This document shows positions 20,570 through 33,770 of a stretch of 64,000 bases of DNA, piece by piece. The notes below the pieces were generated by a model. That model was given only the letters and a program-made list of their open reading frames with translations, did not search any database and was not told where the DNA came from. A program made the translations under genes and the position numbers. Numbering within the stretch: position 1 is the first letter of the stretch; each line of letters starts with the position of its first letter. The stretch is from Calliopum simillimum. Taxonomy: Eukaryota > Arthropoda > Insecta > Diptera > Lauxaniidae. The stretch covers positions 42,403,061 to 42,467,060 of the forward strand of contig OX638369.1 in NCBI GenBank assembly GCA_951812925.1. The letters are read 5' to 3'.

Positions 20570-21720
20570 TATATGGGCATATCCGAAAATAATTTCCTCT
20601 TATATGACCCAGGTTTTAAGAGAATTTTTTTTTCCATGTTTAATAACCAAATGTAGTGGAATATATTCTTCGATGTATAAAATGAAATTCCCAATATGTT
20701 GACAAAAAAATTTCGACCCGAGAGGGTGTCAAGAGGTCGTTTTATCTAAAATCTTTGGGAAAATCTAGATTTCCGAATATATGCGGGAGAGCACATATTT
20801 CAGAAGTAGAAGTACGGGGCACCTTTCCAAACACTCTGAAGTAAAATTTAGAAAAATCGTAAGTGGGTCGTTGCGACAAAATGGGTTAAAAAGTCTAAAT
20901 CGCTCATTATGGCCACATAACAGGACCTAAAATTCCGAAAAAATTCTAGCAAACTTCTTGACAAAAAATAAATTGATTTTGTTTAAAATATTTTTGTAAT
21001 TTCAGCGCCCCCTTCTAATAAAAAAAATAAAAATCAAAAATTTGTTTTAGATTTGGGTAAAAAACTTGATTTTTAGCGGAAGCGAAATTTAGAGTTTTTC
21101 GTTTTTTTGCTAATCATGCTAAATCAAAAAAAAACATCATAAGCAAAGTCGTTTTATTTTTCGTCAAGAAATTTGCTTGAATTTTTTCAAAATTTTCGGA
21201 CTTGTTATGTACTTAGGTTTAAAGAGCGATTTCAACTCTATAATCATTTTCTGAAGTTTATTATGGAATATTTGTTAGATATCATGCTATCTTGCCTTAT
21301 ATGTCGCTATGGTGTGCTCGATCACATATCGTCAAAAATCGCATTTTTTTACCCGAAATTTTTGGATTTTCATTTTTTACTCGGCAGGAGGCGCTTAAAT
21401 TAAAAAAATATCATAAACAAAATCAATTTATTTTTCATCAAAGAATTTTTTCAGAATTTTAGGACCTGTTATGTGGCCGTAAAGAGCTATTAAGACTTTT
21501 TAACCCATTTTGTCACCACGACCCACTTACGATTTTAAGATAAAACGACCTCATGACACCCTCTAGGGGCGAAATGTTTTGTTTCGCCTATTGGGAATGT
21601 CATTTAATACATCTAGGAATATATGGTATTCCATCACATTTGGTTATTGAACATGGAAAAAAAAATTTTCTTAAAACCTGTGTTATATAAGAGGAAATTA
21701 TTTTTAGATATGCCCATATA
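20570..21720. mobile_element. 1.15-kb snapback element (TATATGGGCATATC ends)
   Basis: The outer ends are inverted copies starting TATATGGGCATATC. The arms run about 300-400 bases inward and match imperfectly, for example GGGTGTCAAGAGGTCGTTTT near 20727 and GACCTCATGACACCCTC near 21549. The left arm has about 110 extra bases near 20750-20860. A unit near 21134-21235 recurs in direct orientation near 21406-21505. No coding capacity is seen; the frame 21173-21403 is internal repeat sequence. Confidence 0.7.
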
Positions 21721-24043
21721 TCAGTAAACTTTAGCTCTGAGCACTGCTTGAGGGTTTTAGAATTCCTGTTTCATTTCAATTTACTAAAGAAAATAGTTTT
21801 TGCCTATCTTATCCATGTTATAACCGAGAACACATCCATTGTTTCAACATGTTTCCCAGATAACTTTTTTTAAGTAGGTGTAGGTAAGGTAGTCTGAGCT
21901 CCACACGGGATTGTTCCTTCTTAACTATTAATTGACGGGGATAAAATGTGTAAGTGTTCTCGGAGCAATTTTTGAGTGCATCTTTAATGGTCTTTTCGTT
22001 CTAAAGCAAGTTATTCTCAAGCTTCGGCTTAGTTTCTTTTGTGCCTTTACTTGGTCTACCTTTGGCTAAAATGCTAACGCAGCATATGCTATCATTTTTC
22101 AATACGGTCCCCATATTTAACTATACAGCCATTCTCATGCATATAGTTTCTTTAAAGTTTTGTTTGTGATGTGTCAAAAATAATTGATCCCAGTTAGAGT
22201 TTTGTCTAGGATTATCCTAAGTACTTTGTCTCCTAAGAAACTATTCGCATCGTTCACCCAAGTTTAAAGCTTCCAGATTTTCTCCAATGGGTTTTACTAG
22301 GGCTTGTTTAGAGTACATTCAATCTAGTGCTAAATTGAGAACTTAGTGCATTCGTTTAGCTATGGTAGTGTCAAAACTTCTTCTAAAACCCTTAAATCTC
22401 AAGGCTGCAAGATTTAGCTTGGACCTGAAATTTTAGATTATATTTTGTCGATGACTAGTGCTCAATGAACCTATGCCATGTCCAAAATCTCAGACATATG
22501 AGGAATTTAGAACTTAACTCTGTGACGCTAGTCAAAAGCACGTAATGAATAACATTTGGGTATGATGTAAATAATTTCATGATCTTAATTTCACTTAAAG
22601 ATCTTATAAAGTAGTAGTATGCAACATAATCCATGTCTTTTAAACAGTCATACAATTAGTAGTAAGAAAACACCCAAACCGAAAAATCGAAATGAAATTT
22701 AAGTATTGCATTCTGGCTTATTTACTTTTTATTTGCGCATTTAACTAAAAATTATATTCGTTATTCCTTCAAAAATAAACTTCTGTATGACTCACGGAGC
22801 GTTCTTAAAAAGCGTTTAAGTATTTAACATTTAGCATATCATCATGCAAAGAGTTCGGTCTGAAGAAAAACACCTGCACATGCGATAGTATGGCCATTCA
22901 CGCTAATTAAATGTTACTCATATGTCGCACTCTAACGTCAGCAGCACTTAAAATGTACTTAACTTTCATTATTTTTTAATTTAATTATTTTTTTTTTAAT
23001 TTTTAAAAAACGCCCCCATTTTGTGTTGACCCGCCATTACAATGCTGTCACATAAATTATGGCACATCGATTCATCACTCAGCAGCTAATCTTAAGGGGG
23101 CTTAGAGCATCACCTCGCGGTTATTTATTGCAACTGCTGCTCAGTCCTTAAAGTTTCACGGCTTAGCTATGCTTAGCTTTGCTTGACTAAGTTAATGGCG
23201 TCAATATAACTTAAACTTGGCCTTAAGGTCCATTAAAGCAACAACAGTGAATTCACTTTGCCGCACGCTTTGAGCGTCATTTATTTGCATTTTATATGGT
23301 AAAGCAATTAATGTTCTTCGCAAGTAACATAGTCATCATCGTCAGTGTCAGGTAAAGCGAGTTCATACCAACTTTTAGTGGGTGTTATAAGTTTCTTGTA
23401 AATTTTATCCCTTAGATCATAACTTGGCAAATAAATAATTCATATTTGTTTTAAGGCCCGGATCCATATAAATTTTTTCATTAGCTTTGCTTTGTTTATG
23501 ATTTTAGATTTTTTATACTGGCTGGAAGTTAATTTTCTTTTGAGAAAAATATAAATTGAAACTAATTAGATATTTTCATCATGCTTGTAATTAATTTTTA
23601 AGGTGGAGCTTTAATGATTAATATCTATTGAACTTAATAATTAAATGTTGTTTGTTAGATTTTTTTTTTTTTTTAATACTTGAATTCATTTAATGAATTT
23701 TCTCATCTTCGGAGACTAACAATAAGTTTAAAAATCTTAATCCTAAATAACATTATTATACAGAATTAATCTTATATATAATTTAGTGTTCAATGTTTCT
23801 CCAGAGTTAATAGGGACTTGTACATCCTAGGAGTTCGGTAGATTTTTGAGGCGATTTTTTCTTATACGTATGTATGGATATTCTGAAATATTACAGTTTC
23901 ATCATATTATATTCATATTTTCAGCTTGGATAGCACTAAAGACATCATGAAAAAAAAAAAAAATAAAATAACGGTGTTACCTTTGGAATAGTTTATTTGG
24001 TTATACTAAGTATTTATCACTATCTAAGTTAATTGGGTCAATC
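21721..24043. other. No gene seen (2.3 kb)
   Basis: AT-rich with a T run at 23661-23674. No frame longer than 70 codons and no strong inverted repeat was noticed. Confidence 0.5.
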
Positions 24044-27019
24044 TTTGCGTAATCGATTAAGATTTGGGTTGACATCTCCGATATTTATGAAAACTGGTGG
24101 AAAGTAAGTATTTGAAATACGTATAACTGTGGTAAAATTATTTTTCGAAATTCCGAAAAAATCCAAGATGGCGGCCGTATGAGGTCCAATCCAACTTTTA
24201 GATTCTCACATGTTTGAGAATTCATAGCTCCTCGGCTTTTGATCCGATTTTAATAAAATTTTCAATGTAAGAACAAAACAATATGGACTTTACACTAAAA
24301 AAAAAAAGCTTTTTTGTTTAAGTGAAAAAAAGCATTTTTCTTTTTTAAAGCCAATTGATGGCTTGGTGCCCATTTTTCATTTCTTTAAAATATTTTTATT
24401 TAAAAAAGTACAGTCATTTGGTAGTTTTATCTGGAAAATTTTGCCGTATTGGAAAAATGGCGTCCAAAATTAGTTTTTTACAAATATCTCTTTAACGGTT
24501 ATATTTAGAGAAAAATATTGTGGCTTATAAAATTTTCTATAAAAATGATCTCTTAATTGTTTCCGTACGACTTACAACACAGGAGATATCCTAATTTGAA
24601 AAAAAATCGTAAATTGTGCATGCCGCTTATGAATAGGCACAGTGTTGTGTTTAGCTTAAAATTACGATAACTCGTGAACGGTGAATCACACGATCAAAGT
24701 AAAACCACGTATTTATAGGGAATTACTTTTACTATAAGTTACATTTTATTTTTTTTTACATGACTTATAGTTTGTGAGATATTTTTCCAACAAACCTAAA
24801 ATTTAGAAAAAAACCGTTTTTTCAAAATAGCTCATCAATCATCATTTTATTCTCCCAAATGATTGTACTAAAAGTTAAATTTATTATAATTATTTACCAA
24901 CCTTTAGAATTCTGACATCTTTTACGGTTATCAAGTTATGAATTTTTGAAGTTGTTTAATGTTGTATTTATCATGGGTCGTTGTTGCACATGCGCCTCCA
25001 TGTATAGTTGCCACCATACGTACTGTACTTTTTTTTGGTGGCCCCTAGTAGAACTTATTTAGAATATTTTTTCAATCCATTCAAAAAAACTCTAAAAAAT
25101 TTCATTAAGGTTCACTGAAAAAAAAAAAATACCGTCCGGAAGGTGGCAGCCCTATATGGTAACGCGCACGCACATACGACTTATGATAAACACAACATTA
25201 TACAACTTCAAAAATTCGTAACTTGATAACCGTAAAACATACCACAAATTTTAGGGCTAAAAAATAATTGCAATAAAATTGACTTTTAAAATAAAATGTT
25301 TAAAAAAAAAAAATAAAAAGGGTGCTCCAAGGCCCCAAAATTGCTTTGAAAAAGGAAAATGGTTTTTTTTAATAGCCCAGGAAAATAAGACGAAAAAAGA
25401 GCTTCTGTGCGAAAAAATTCCCAGTGAAAATTTTTCACCGGAATTGTCTTTATTTATGCATGATACACAAACTGTGAAAAGTCCATTGCAAAGTCGTGTG
25501 CGCATAAAAAGTTATTCGGGCTCAAAGGTCGCTAAAATCAGTTTTTTGCAAATATCTCGCTAATGCTAACTTTTACAGAAAAATGTTGGTCACCAATTTT
25601 GTAGCACAGGACATTTCCTACAAAAGTACGTTAAAAGTATTTTCGTACGACTTCTAGTTTAGGAGATCACCCAATTTAAAAAGTTGTTAACAGTTATGAT
25701 ATGAAATACTACCTATGAGTTCGTATTAAAATATCTTACTTTTTAAATTGCAATAACTCTTCAATGAGAAGTTGTACAAACAAAATTAAAATGCTGTTTG
25801 AAAGATAATTTAATTTTCTATATACCGTACAAAATTTTTTTTTCGAACGGCTCATGACCTTAAAAATATTCTTGAATAACCGTTAAGGCTTCGAAATTAC
25901 TGGTTTTTTAAGGATATCTGCGAATTGGTAAGTACTACGATAAAAAGTAAAGGGACCAAATTTGTAGAGAATTACAAGATCTACAAAAAACAAGCGATAT
26001 GTGTGCACATAGAAGTAACCGTTTGGAAGATATTCGAAAAAAACCCTTAAAATGCCAAAAAACCGGTTTCTATTGAATATTTTCTATACGGTTACTTCTA
26101 TGTGTACACATACCGCTTATTTTTTGTAGATCTTGTAATTTTCTACAAATTTGGTTCCATTACTTTTTATCGTAGTACTTACCAATTCGCAGATATCCTC
26201 AAAAAACCAGTAATTTCGAAGCCTTAACGGTTATTCAAGAATATTTTTAAGGTCATGAACCGTTCGAAAAAAAAATTTTTTACGGTATATAGAAAATTAA
26301 ATTATCTTTCAAACGGCATTTTAATTTTGTTTGTACAGCTTCTTGTTGAAGAGTTATTGCAATTTAAAAAGTAAGATATTTTAATACGAACTCATAGGTA
26401 GTATTTCATATCATAACTGTTAACAACTTTTTAAATTGGGTGATCTCCTAAACTAGAAGTTGTACGAAAATACTTTTAACGTATTTTTGTAGGAAATTTC
26501 CTGTGCTACAAAATTGGAGGCCAACATTTTTCTGTAAAAGTTAGCATTAGCGAGATATTTGCAAAAAACTGATTTTAGCGACCTTTGAGCCGGAATAACT
26601 TTTTATGCGCACATGACTTTGCAATGGACTTTTCACAGTTTGTGTATCATGCATAAATAAACACAATTCCGGTGAAAAATTTCCACTGGGAATTTTTTCG
26701 CAGAAAATGTCTTATTTTCCTGGGCTATAACCAAAACTAATTTTTTTTTCAGTGTAGCTATTTTTTTTTCAAAAGCTTAAACTTTTTTACAGAATCCCTC
26801 AAAATTTCATTAAAATCGGTTAAAAAGCCGAGGAGCTATAAATTTTCTAATATGGGGGTATCCAAAGGTTGGATCGAACTTCCTATGGCCGCCATCTTGA
26901 ACATTTTCGGAATTTCGGAAAATTATTTCGCCACAGTAATATGTGTGTCAAATATTAACTTTTCACCATTTTTCAAAGAAATCGGAGATGCTTTGTCGAA
27001 TCTTGGTCGATATTGCAAA
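24044..27019. mobile_element. 3.0-kb palindromic foldback element with a nested foldback
   Basis: The outer arms (about 24044-24270 and 26790-27019) share GAAATTCCGAAAA and CAAGATGGCGGCC in inverted order. The long inner arms (about 25355-26040 and 26065-26735) are nearly identical inverted copies, for example GAAAAGTCCATTGCAAAGTC near 25477. Near 26050 the centre is almost spacer-free. A separate smaller palindrome (about 24868-25291) sits in the left half only. The element has no transposase frame; frames at 25257-25563 are shadows. Confidence 0.75.
24868..25291. repeat. Nested palindrome inside the 3.0-kb foldback
   Basis: TTACGGTTATCAAGTTATGA near 24935 pairs with ACTTGATAACCGTAAAACAT near 25223. 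The arms continue to a centre near 25080, and no counterpart exists in the right half of the large element. It was probably inserted later into the left arm. Confidence 0.6.
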
Positions 27020-28585
27020 TAAAGTCTCATTAAAATATTGTTTTGTGGTGATTCTAAAATATCTATGACATACATTGATAAGCAAGAGAGATGTTTACAA
27101 TGTTTTGAAAGTATTTCCCATTAAAGACAAATAAATTTCATATATTATAAATTCATAGAAACAAATGTACCATCACAAATTACCCCAAAGGTCTTTGATT
27201 TTAATATGAAATGCTTAAAAATAAAACCGCGCAGCGACTTCTTGTACCTCCCCATTACTTTCTGTTGTTGTTTTGTCCGCATTTAATTTTATTTTGAATA
27301 GATAATTCACTTACTTAGTTGAGGGCATTATAATTTCTATTTAGTTAATTAAATGCTACGCTGAGTATATGAATTAGCAGCTTTGGCTGTTCTCTAGGGG
27401 TTCCTTCTATTCACTTTATGGTTGGGTTGAGTTATTGTTCCTTGTTCTTTGCTTTTTTGATATGCCAATGTTTGCGTTAGAATTCAGTGATGTTCGTTAG
27501 TTGTTTTGTCAAATCAAAGGTGGTTGATAATTTCCAATTTTAATTTAAATTTCAAATGTCTTAATAGTTAGATACGGTTGATCTCTTTAATGAAAATGAA
27601 ATCACTTTAAAATAAAGTGCGCCACATGACTATTCTTTAATTTGTGTTTCAAAAGCAGATAAGCAATGCAAAATAAAATCACTTTCTCTCTTAAGATTTG
27701 TAAAGGAAAAATGAACATGAATATGGAATATGAAAAGGATCGAAATATGAATTCATACGCTAAAGAAGTTTTCGTTTCTTATCTGAATGGAAACAATAAA
27801 TTCCAACAATAAGCAGTCGCATTTACCTCTGTTTTCGTTATATTTTTCAGCTTTGTACAGTTGTTGTTGATGTTGTTGTTTTTTCCAAATTGGTAAAAAA
27901 ATTTGTTAACCTTTTGGTTTGGCCGCTCGCACTATCATTGCGATTGATGTGCGCCAAGATTCCGTAACAGACAGTCAGTAACATTGACAATGACAACAAT
28001 CGCAAATGACAACCAACAACAGCAAAACGAAGATTGTCAATGTTGACAATGTGCACAACAACAATGGTCAAAGGTCAATCAACTATAAACTCGCAATTTG
28101 TGATGAGCCCTAGCGAATGTTCCTCTAAGTTGTCGTTGTCAATTAGTCGCTGTGATGTACCAGTACATCACAATGGTGGAAAATTATAATTTTCAATTGT
28201 TTTAACTTTTGCTGTTTATTTTATTTTATTGTTGTTGTAATGTCCACTTTCACAATGAAAAATTAAAATGCAAATCCCTGAGTTGATGAAAATACGACCG
28301 ATGACATGAATTTTGACTGACAATTTGCTTTGGGTCCAACTCAAGAATAATTGTCCCGTCCTGCCTTGTTTGCCAATATTTATCGCAATTTCTATATATA
28401 GTCTTTTTCTTTTTGCATTGTATGAAGGAAATCGCTAAGGTGGTGTGAAACTTTATGGAAAATTGTTAGTGATAATTGGGTAATATCAAATATTCAATCG
28501 TTTACTGAGGAAATTTAGTCTTTAAATTATCTTAAACAATAGCAGTCTTAAAATTAAATCAACATTCTGATTTTTGTCTTAAAAA
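27020..28585. repeat. No gene seen; CAA/GTT runs
   Basis: GTT runs near 27857-27880 and CAA-rich stretches near 27993-28065 produce a false 74-codon frame on the minus strand. Nothing else is recognised. Confidence 0.5.
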
Positions 28586-28589
28586 TAGT

Positions 28590-28815
28590 GGAGTAAAGGC
28601 CTGGTGAAGACTAAATTTGACCAAGAAAGATCCACAATTGACATGAAAAATTATTGCCGACGATTTGGGATTAAATATCATAGCTATGTCGCAAATCTTG
28701 GATAATGATCTGCTGTAAGCGAAGAAATTTGTTTGATGGGTTCCGTGGATTTTAATTGAGATCCAAAAAAAGCCCTTGTTCGTTTGATCCAATATTTTCT
28801 AAGCAAATTTGAAAA
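28590..28815 (+). pseudogene. Probable mariner transposase relic (short)
   Basis: With stops ignored, the plus strand reads like the middle of a mariner N-terminal domain: KTKFDQERSTIDMKN, an ILDNDLL segment and KKFV followed by WVPWIL, resembling the WVPR motif before the catalytic domain. At least two stops interrupt it and both ends are lost. This is a weak identification from motif order. Confidence 0.42.
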
Positions 28816-31640
28816 CGGACATAAATCCTGAAAATTTTATTGAGTCTTTTTACGTGCTCTAAGAATCATATTAGTTAGAACTCAATTCTTTCAAATTACC
28901 GCATATGTATGTAGAGAATTTCCCTCTTTTACTCAAAAAAATTGAGATTTTTGTTTTTATGCCTCACCACCAACGTACCTTATACTCAAAAAGAATATTT
29001 ACTAATCAAAAAATCAAAAACAAAGACTAAAAAGAAAATTACGTTTCCATTGGTTAATTTTTATGGTCGAAGAGATGATTTCCCTATATAGACCCTTTTT
29101 TAAGGAAAATTAAACCAATATTGGCCCGGAGGGGTAGTTTTCTACCCCTAAAATAAAATAAGGATTTCTAAGAAACTAAAAGCTCCAAAAATTATTTGTT
29201 AATACATATCTGATCTTTGAAATGCTGGCCATCATTTATATATCAATGTGAGCATGGGTTCACCTGGCGCACTGCGCCCCATCACATTAACCGAAAGTCT
29301 CCAAGAAGACCATTTTTGATAAAAAAAACTAAAAATATTTTAATATATGAAACGATAACATCAGCACTTGCTTCATATTTTCAAAGGATGGTAGTTTCAG
29401 AATGTGAAGAAATAATTCAAATCGGCATTGCCATGTCTGAGGTATCTGATGTCAAAATTGCTGGACTAGTTTTCTACCCCTTGGGGTATATATATATATA
29501 TATACACATTACTTTGCAGATAATTTTGACGTTTTGACGTGAGCAATATTTGTTCAGATTCCGAATTCTGAAGGTTTTTGATATTCTTAAAACGATGCTG
29601 TAACCAGGTTGGTTATATCACATCAGATTTTTCAGATACTCTTGTATCAAAGTGAAAAGTGGCTGTGTTTTGGGCATTAAGCTATGAAGTGCGCAATATG
29701 GCCATTTAGTTACGTGCTCATGGATTACAGGAACATGCATGGATTTCGACGAAACTAAATGGGATACGTGGAACATAAAACAGTTTTTGAAACAGTGTAT
29801 CAGTTTAGTGTAGTTTTTTTTTCCTAATGCCAGATTTTTTTTCATACTCAGAACCCAATATGGCCACTTGGTCACCTGACCATGGAATACCGAAACATGT
29901 ATGAAACCAAATTTTTTCTAATAACGTGCTCATAAAAGCTATACGTGCCGATTTTGGTAAAAATTTAAGCAGTTTTAATTTTTTTTCTCCACTATTTTAG
30001 AGCCTCCATTTTGAATGGAAAGACAAACTACAAAATACAAAATCTGGCCAAATAATTTAATAGAAAATTCATTAAAGAAGATTTTTAAAGAAATATCGTT
30101 TCAGTGGCTTAATTGTAATGGACGTAAAGTTGATTTTAAGAACAAAAAAAAAAAGTAACTTTTGTGCCACTGTAGCACGGTGGCTTTAGCGCCATTAAAG
30201 TCTTCTAAATCAGACCATTAGTTCTTAGCTGGAGCTTCTACGATCTTCGTAGGAATGCTGATTTTTCAAAACTATATGCAGATACATATTTTTTTTTGCA
30301 TCACCCTGGTCTGAAAATCGATGAAGTGGAATAAAAAACGGCGGAAATATTGTCAAAGTTTTTAAAATTTATTTCGCAAAGGAAACAGCAGCAGGTTACG
30401 TCAACCAGATGCCATCTGAAGGTGAGATGGGGTGGCTTTTCAATTTTGATTTTTAATTTTATTTATTTATTTTTATTTTTGTTCACAGTCCGTTTAACTT
30501 TAAGACACTTACTTACGGTAAGAGCATATTTCGCGAATACGCAGCACATTTGGGTAATTCATCTAGGCGAATGCTTGATGAAGCTTTAACTGTTGCATAT
30601 TTGTGGCATTGCCATTGTTATTGTCGCTATTGTTGCTGTCTTAATTGCATTCTCATCATCGAAATGATTAATTTTTTTTTTTAATTCTTTGTATTTCGTT
30701 TCCGTGAGTACCGTTGCATCTGTTTTGCGCGAATTTTATTAATTAAAAAAGAAGAAAGCAAAAGTTAATCCCTCAGATACCTCTCAGCTGATTCCGGCCA
30801 GCTGGGCCATTGCACGTAGATACTTAATTTGCGAAAATTTATTGTTGATGGTTCGCTGTCTGTTTGGATATTTATCATGCTAGTGGTGCCATTGTACGCC
30901 CGTTGGGCAGCTTTTCTTTGCGTTGACATTTTACTTTTAATCTGTTTGTAATTTAGTGAAGCGAATTGTTGTTATTGCAATGCATCAAAAGATTTTCATC
31001 TTTAGATTAAAAAATAAAATAATTTAAAAAAAAAATATTCTTTAAAAAATACATTTCCGCCAGCTGTGGCTATTTGAAATACACACATTTTATATCCAAC
31101 AGATTTCCATTGCTACGCCATTTACTACTTAGATACTACAATATGTTGTTGTAGTATCTTAGTATGGCATTCTAAAGTCACAACACGCACAAAAATCATT
31201 TTGCACGCTTTTCCTGTTACAAGCAAGAGAAAAACAACAACAACGATAAAATCAAATCTTATTCAATTTCTTGCAAATTTTATTTGTATTCTCTGTTTTT
31301 ATCACAGTCGTTCGGCTGAAGGTCGTTTCTCGAATCTTTAAGTTAGACACTTTAATACGCACACATAAAATATCTATTATTTGCAGATAATGTATTTGTG
31401 TAAGAAACTATAAGTCTAAACATTACTGCAGATTCAAACTCTGTGCAGAAAATGGAATGTTGATGACCAAAACGTTAACTTTAGTAACATTATTTAAAAA
31501 ATGCAAACATTGCCTAAAATTCAAAGCGTTTGCAATTTAGAACACATTTAAGAAGTGAAACTTTCATTCGAAAATTGAGCATGCTACTTAATTGATTACG
31601 CCCACTTTTGACCGGTATATAGTATGTATGTTCCTCGAAA
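28816..31640. other. No gene seen; one degenerate direct repeat
   Basis: A unit with AATATGGCCATTTAGTTACG near 29696 recurs more weakly near 29858 (AATATGGCCACTTGGTCACC), about 165 bases apart. A TA run lies at 29489-29502. Frames at 29217-29537, 29618-29875 and 30350-30589 show no domain. Confidence 0.5.
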
Positions 31641-31755
31641 TAGCATGTGGGTGAATCTCCAAAAAATCTTCCAAATCATGCCATTTTTTGTCCGCACCTG
31701 AATATTTTTATTTTTTTTTTTTATTTTTTTATTAATTGAAGGTATATAATATGAT

Positions 31756-32146
31756 GGTGCCGTGACATAGTCCCCACGGACATAATCCCCATTCACGAAA
31801 AGGGGATTATGTCCGCCAGTAATTCGGACATAGTCCCCATTTCTAAAATGGGGATTATGTCCGCAAGTGTTTCGGACATAATCCCCAGGAAAAAACGGAC
31901 ATAGTCCCCATAACGATATTTTGTTATTGACAACAGAAGCAGCTCAGGATTTACAACTCCCAAAAATTCCAATACCGTTTCCGCGGCGGCCTTCAGCCTA
32001 TAATATATCCAACACCTAGGTTGCTAGCCACAGTAATTTTACATAAGGGTAGGGGTAGGTGGGCGGCCTGTGGCCGCAGCTCAGGATTTAAAACTCCCAA
32101 AAAGCCAACAACGGCATTTACGAAATGGGGATTATGTCCGGTAACC
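31756..32146. mobile_element. 391-bp MITE with iterons and 9-bp target duplication
   Basis: TAATATGAT flanks both ends (31747-31755 and 32147-32155). The element starts GGTGCCG and ends CGGTAACC. The 13-bp motif GGACATARTCCCC occurs seven times exactly and once with one mismatch, six of the eight copies regularly spaced. Repeat K shows the uninterrupted site at 47344-47356. The interior has a 30-base direct repeat (CAGCTCAGGATTTA...ACTCCCAAAAA) near 31942 and 32079. A 9-bp duplication suits Mutator/Phantom-like elements, which is inference only. Confidence 0.78.
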
Positions 32147-32570
32147 TAATATGATGACCTTAAATTCTGGAACATTTTAAAAAAATTAACATAAACTTTC
32201 TGGCTTGCCATATGTTTTTTTTAAAGTTTCGCTTAAACATTATATTTAAAAAATTAAAATAAAATTTTAGTCTGAAAACGCTTAGATAGTTAAGTCGATT
32301 AGCGCTTAAATCGTTAAGAACCTGTTGGACTAAAATTAAGTTTAAGCAAAAAAAAAACACCTGGTTGCAACCCTGAAAGTTTTGTCAAATTTTGAAAAAG
32401 TTTATCTGAGCGTTTCTAAAACCAAAAATTTCAAATTAGTCAAAAAAAGTAGGAATTCTTTATATAAGATGTTCGAAATAACAAGGTGACAGCCTTAGGC
32501 AGTAATTACGTAAGCAAAAACCTCACATAGACCAACTAGGTCCATAGCGTTACCACAAAACTCCCTTCAG

Positions 32571-32795
32571 TTAGGAGAATAGCAGTGTTCTGGCTTCATG
32601 ATTTTCATCTATATCGAAGGTTCCAGTTTTTAAGCCGAAATTCATTAGTTTCGATAATGCTGTTCCAGCTATCTCATTTATAGAGCCGAACATAGCCTGC
32701 CCAAGAGTTGCCATTCTGCGTCTGGTTAGCGCCGCACTATGATTTTTTTTTGACAAAAAAAGTGTACACAAAAATAATTCACTACAAGGACACAT
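32571..32795 (-). other. Small open frame of unknown origin inside repeat J
   Basis: The last 47 or so codons (MATLGQAMFGSINEIAGTAL onward, ending HEARTLLFS) have balanced composition unlike the AT-rich surroundings. No domain is recognised. It lies in a part of J that I could not match to K. It may be a captured gene fragment, a transposon-encoded peptide piece or chance. Confidence 0.25.
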
Positions 32796-33062
32796 TTTTT
32801 TTAAAAAATTAAACGCAAAATTAAAGGTTATACAGTCACCTGTCTGAAAAGATGCCCGCTTTTTCCAGCATCCGATCCAGAAAATAGTGACATGGGTCGA
32901 AATCTCTTGAATTTTGAAAAAATCGATTTTTTTGTTTAAAAATGTTAGTCACATTAAACGCAGGAGTGATATATGAATAAATTTATGTGCATTCAATCAA
33001 ACCAAGTAAGATGAAATCAACTAAAAGACATTAAATTTTACATTTTTGGAGAATCACCCAGG

Positions 33063-33475
33063 TAGACCACATTGCGTTTTCAGTAGCTCTCTTATTAAAT
33101 ATATGTAGTACTTTTTGTCTAATACTATAAAAAAACTTACTTTCCACTTGCAGCCTCATTCATAGCCTTTCCAGAATAGTTCAGACCATAAATTTGGTTA
33201 AGAAATCTCCAGGTTATGAACAATGTTGTGTACAAAGTAGTATCAGCAGATTTAGGTATGTTCCTAACCCCAAGTAAAAAATATAAAAAATTTTAAAATT
33301 TTGTTATTCCCAGTCTTATCTGTTCTGGACTCAAACGAAATCGGGGTCAATTTAAATCTTGCTGAATAAGGCAACTCGGTTGGAACTCAATTATCTTTTC
33401 ACTGGAAGATTAATACTCCGATCACACAATCATGTTGTCATTTTTTTGTTGTTTTTGAACAGATAATGATTTACA
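33063..33475. other. No gene seen
   Basis: Nothing recognised except the 12-base AATCATGTTGTC at 33428-33439, which recurs at 33769-33780. Confidence 0.5.
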
Positions 33476-33770
33476 TTAACTAGCTACCAAAAAATCACGT
33501 GTCATGTGTTTTGTGGTGTGAGCTTACTGTTCTGTGTTTTTGAGTAAAAACAACAACATTACAAAACAAAAACATGCTTGGTCGAGTTCTTGGTTTGTAG
33601 GTGAATTTGACTGAAACGTATCGAAAACCAACCTACCAACAAAATTTTTTGGTTTTTTTACCTATGCATTTTGCCTTGTTTTTGTAATGTTGTTGTTTTT
33701 ACTCAAAAACACAGAACAGTAAGCTCACACCACAAAACACTTGACACGTGATTTTTTGGCAGCTAGTTAA
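33476..33770. mobile_element. Hairpin MITE bounded by TTAA
   Basis: Arms of about 100 bases are nearly perfect inverted copies: CTAGCTACCAAAAAATCACG at 33480 against the inverse ending at 33766. The outermost bases are TTAA on both sides, the target preferred by piggyBac-type elements. The centre holds about 80 unique bases. Confidence 0.6.

Larger units (their letters stand above)
31647..33062. mobile_element. Repeat J, GGGTGAATCTCC inverted ends, carrying an inserted MITE
   Basis: The ends GTGGGTGAATCTCC (31647-31660) and GGAGAATCACCCA (33048-33060) are inverted. Sequence at about 32190-32460 is homologous, in opposite orientation, to about 47050-47330 in repeat K, for example CCAAAAATTTCAAATTAGTC near 32423. 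Both therefore belong to one family. J carries the 391-bp insertion described separately. Confidence 0.62.

Noticed and set aside
24868..27019. Frames at 25257-25563 as genes
   Set aside because: Both are shadows of repeat modules that also appear, inverted, in the other arm.
31763..31909. Regularly spaced repeats as a CRISPR array
   Set aside because: The 13-bp motifs alternate in orientation, the spacers are about 11 bases, and the setting is a eukaryotic MITE.
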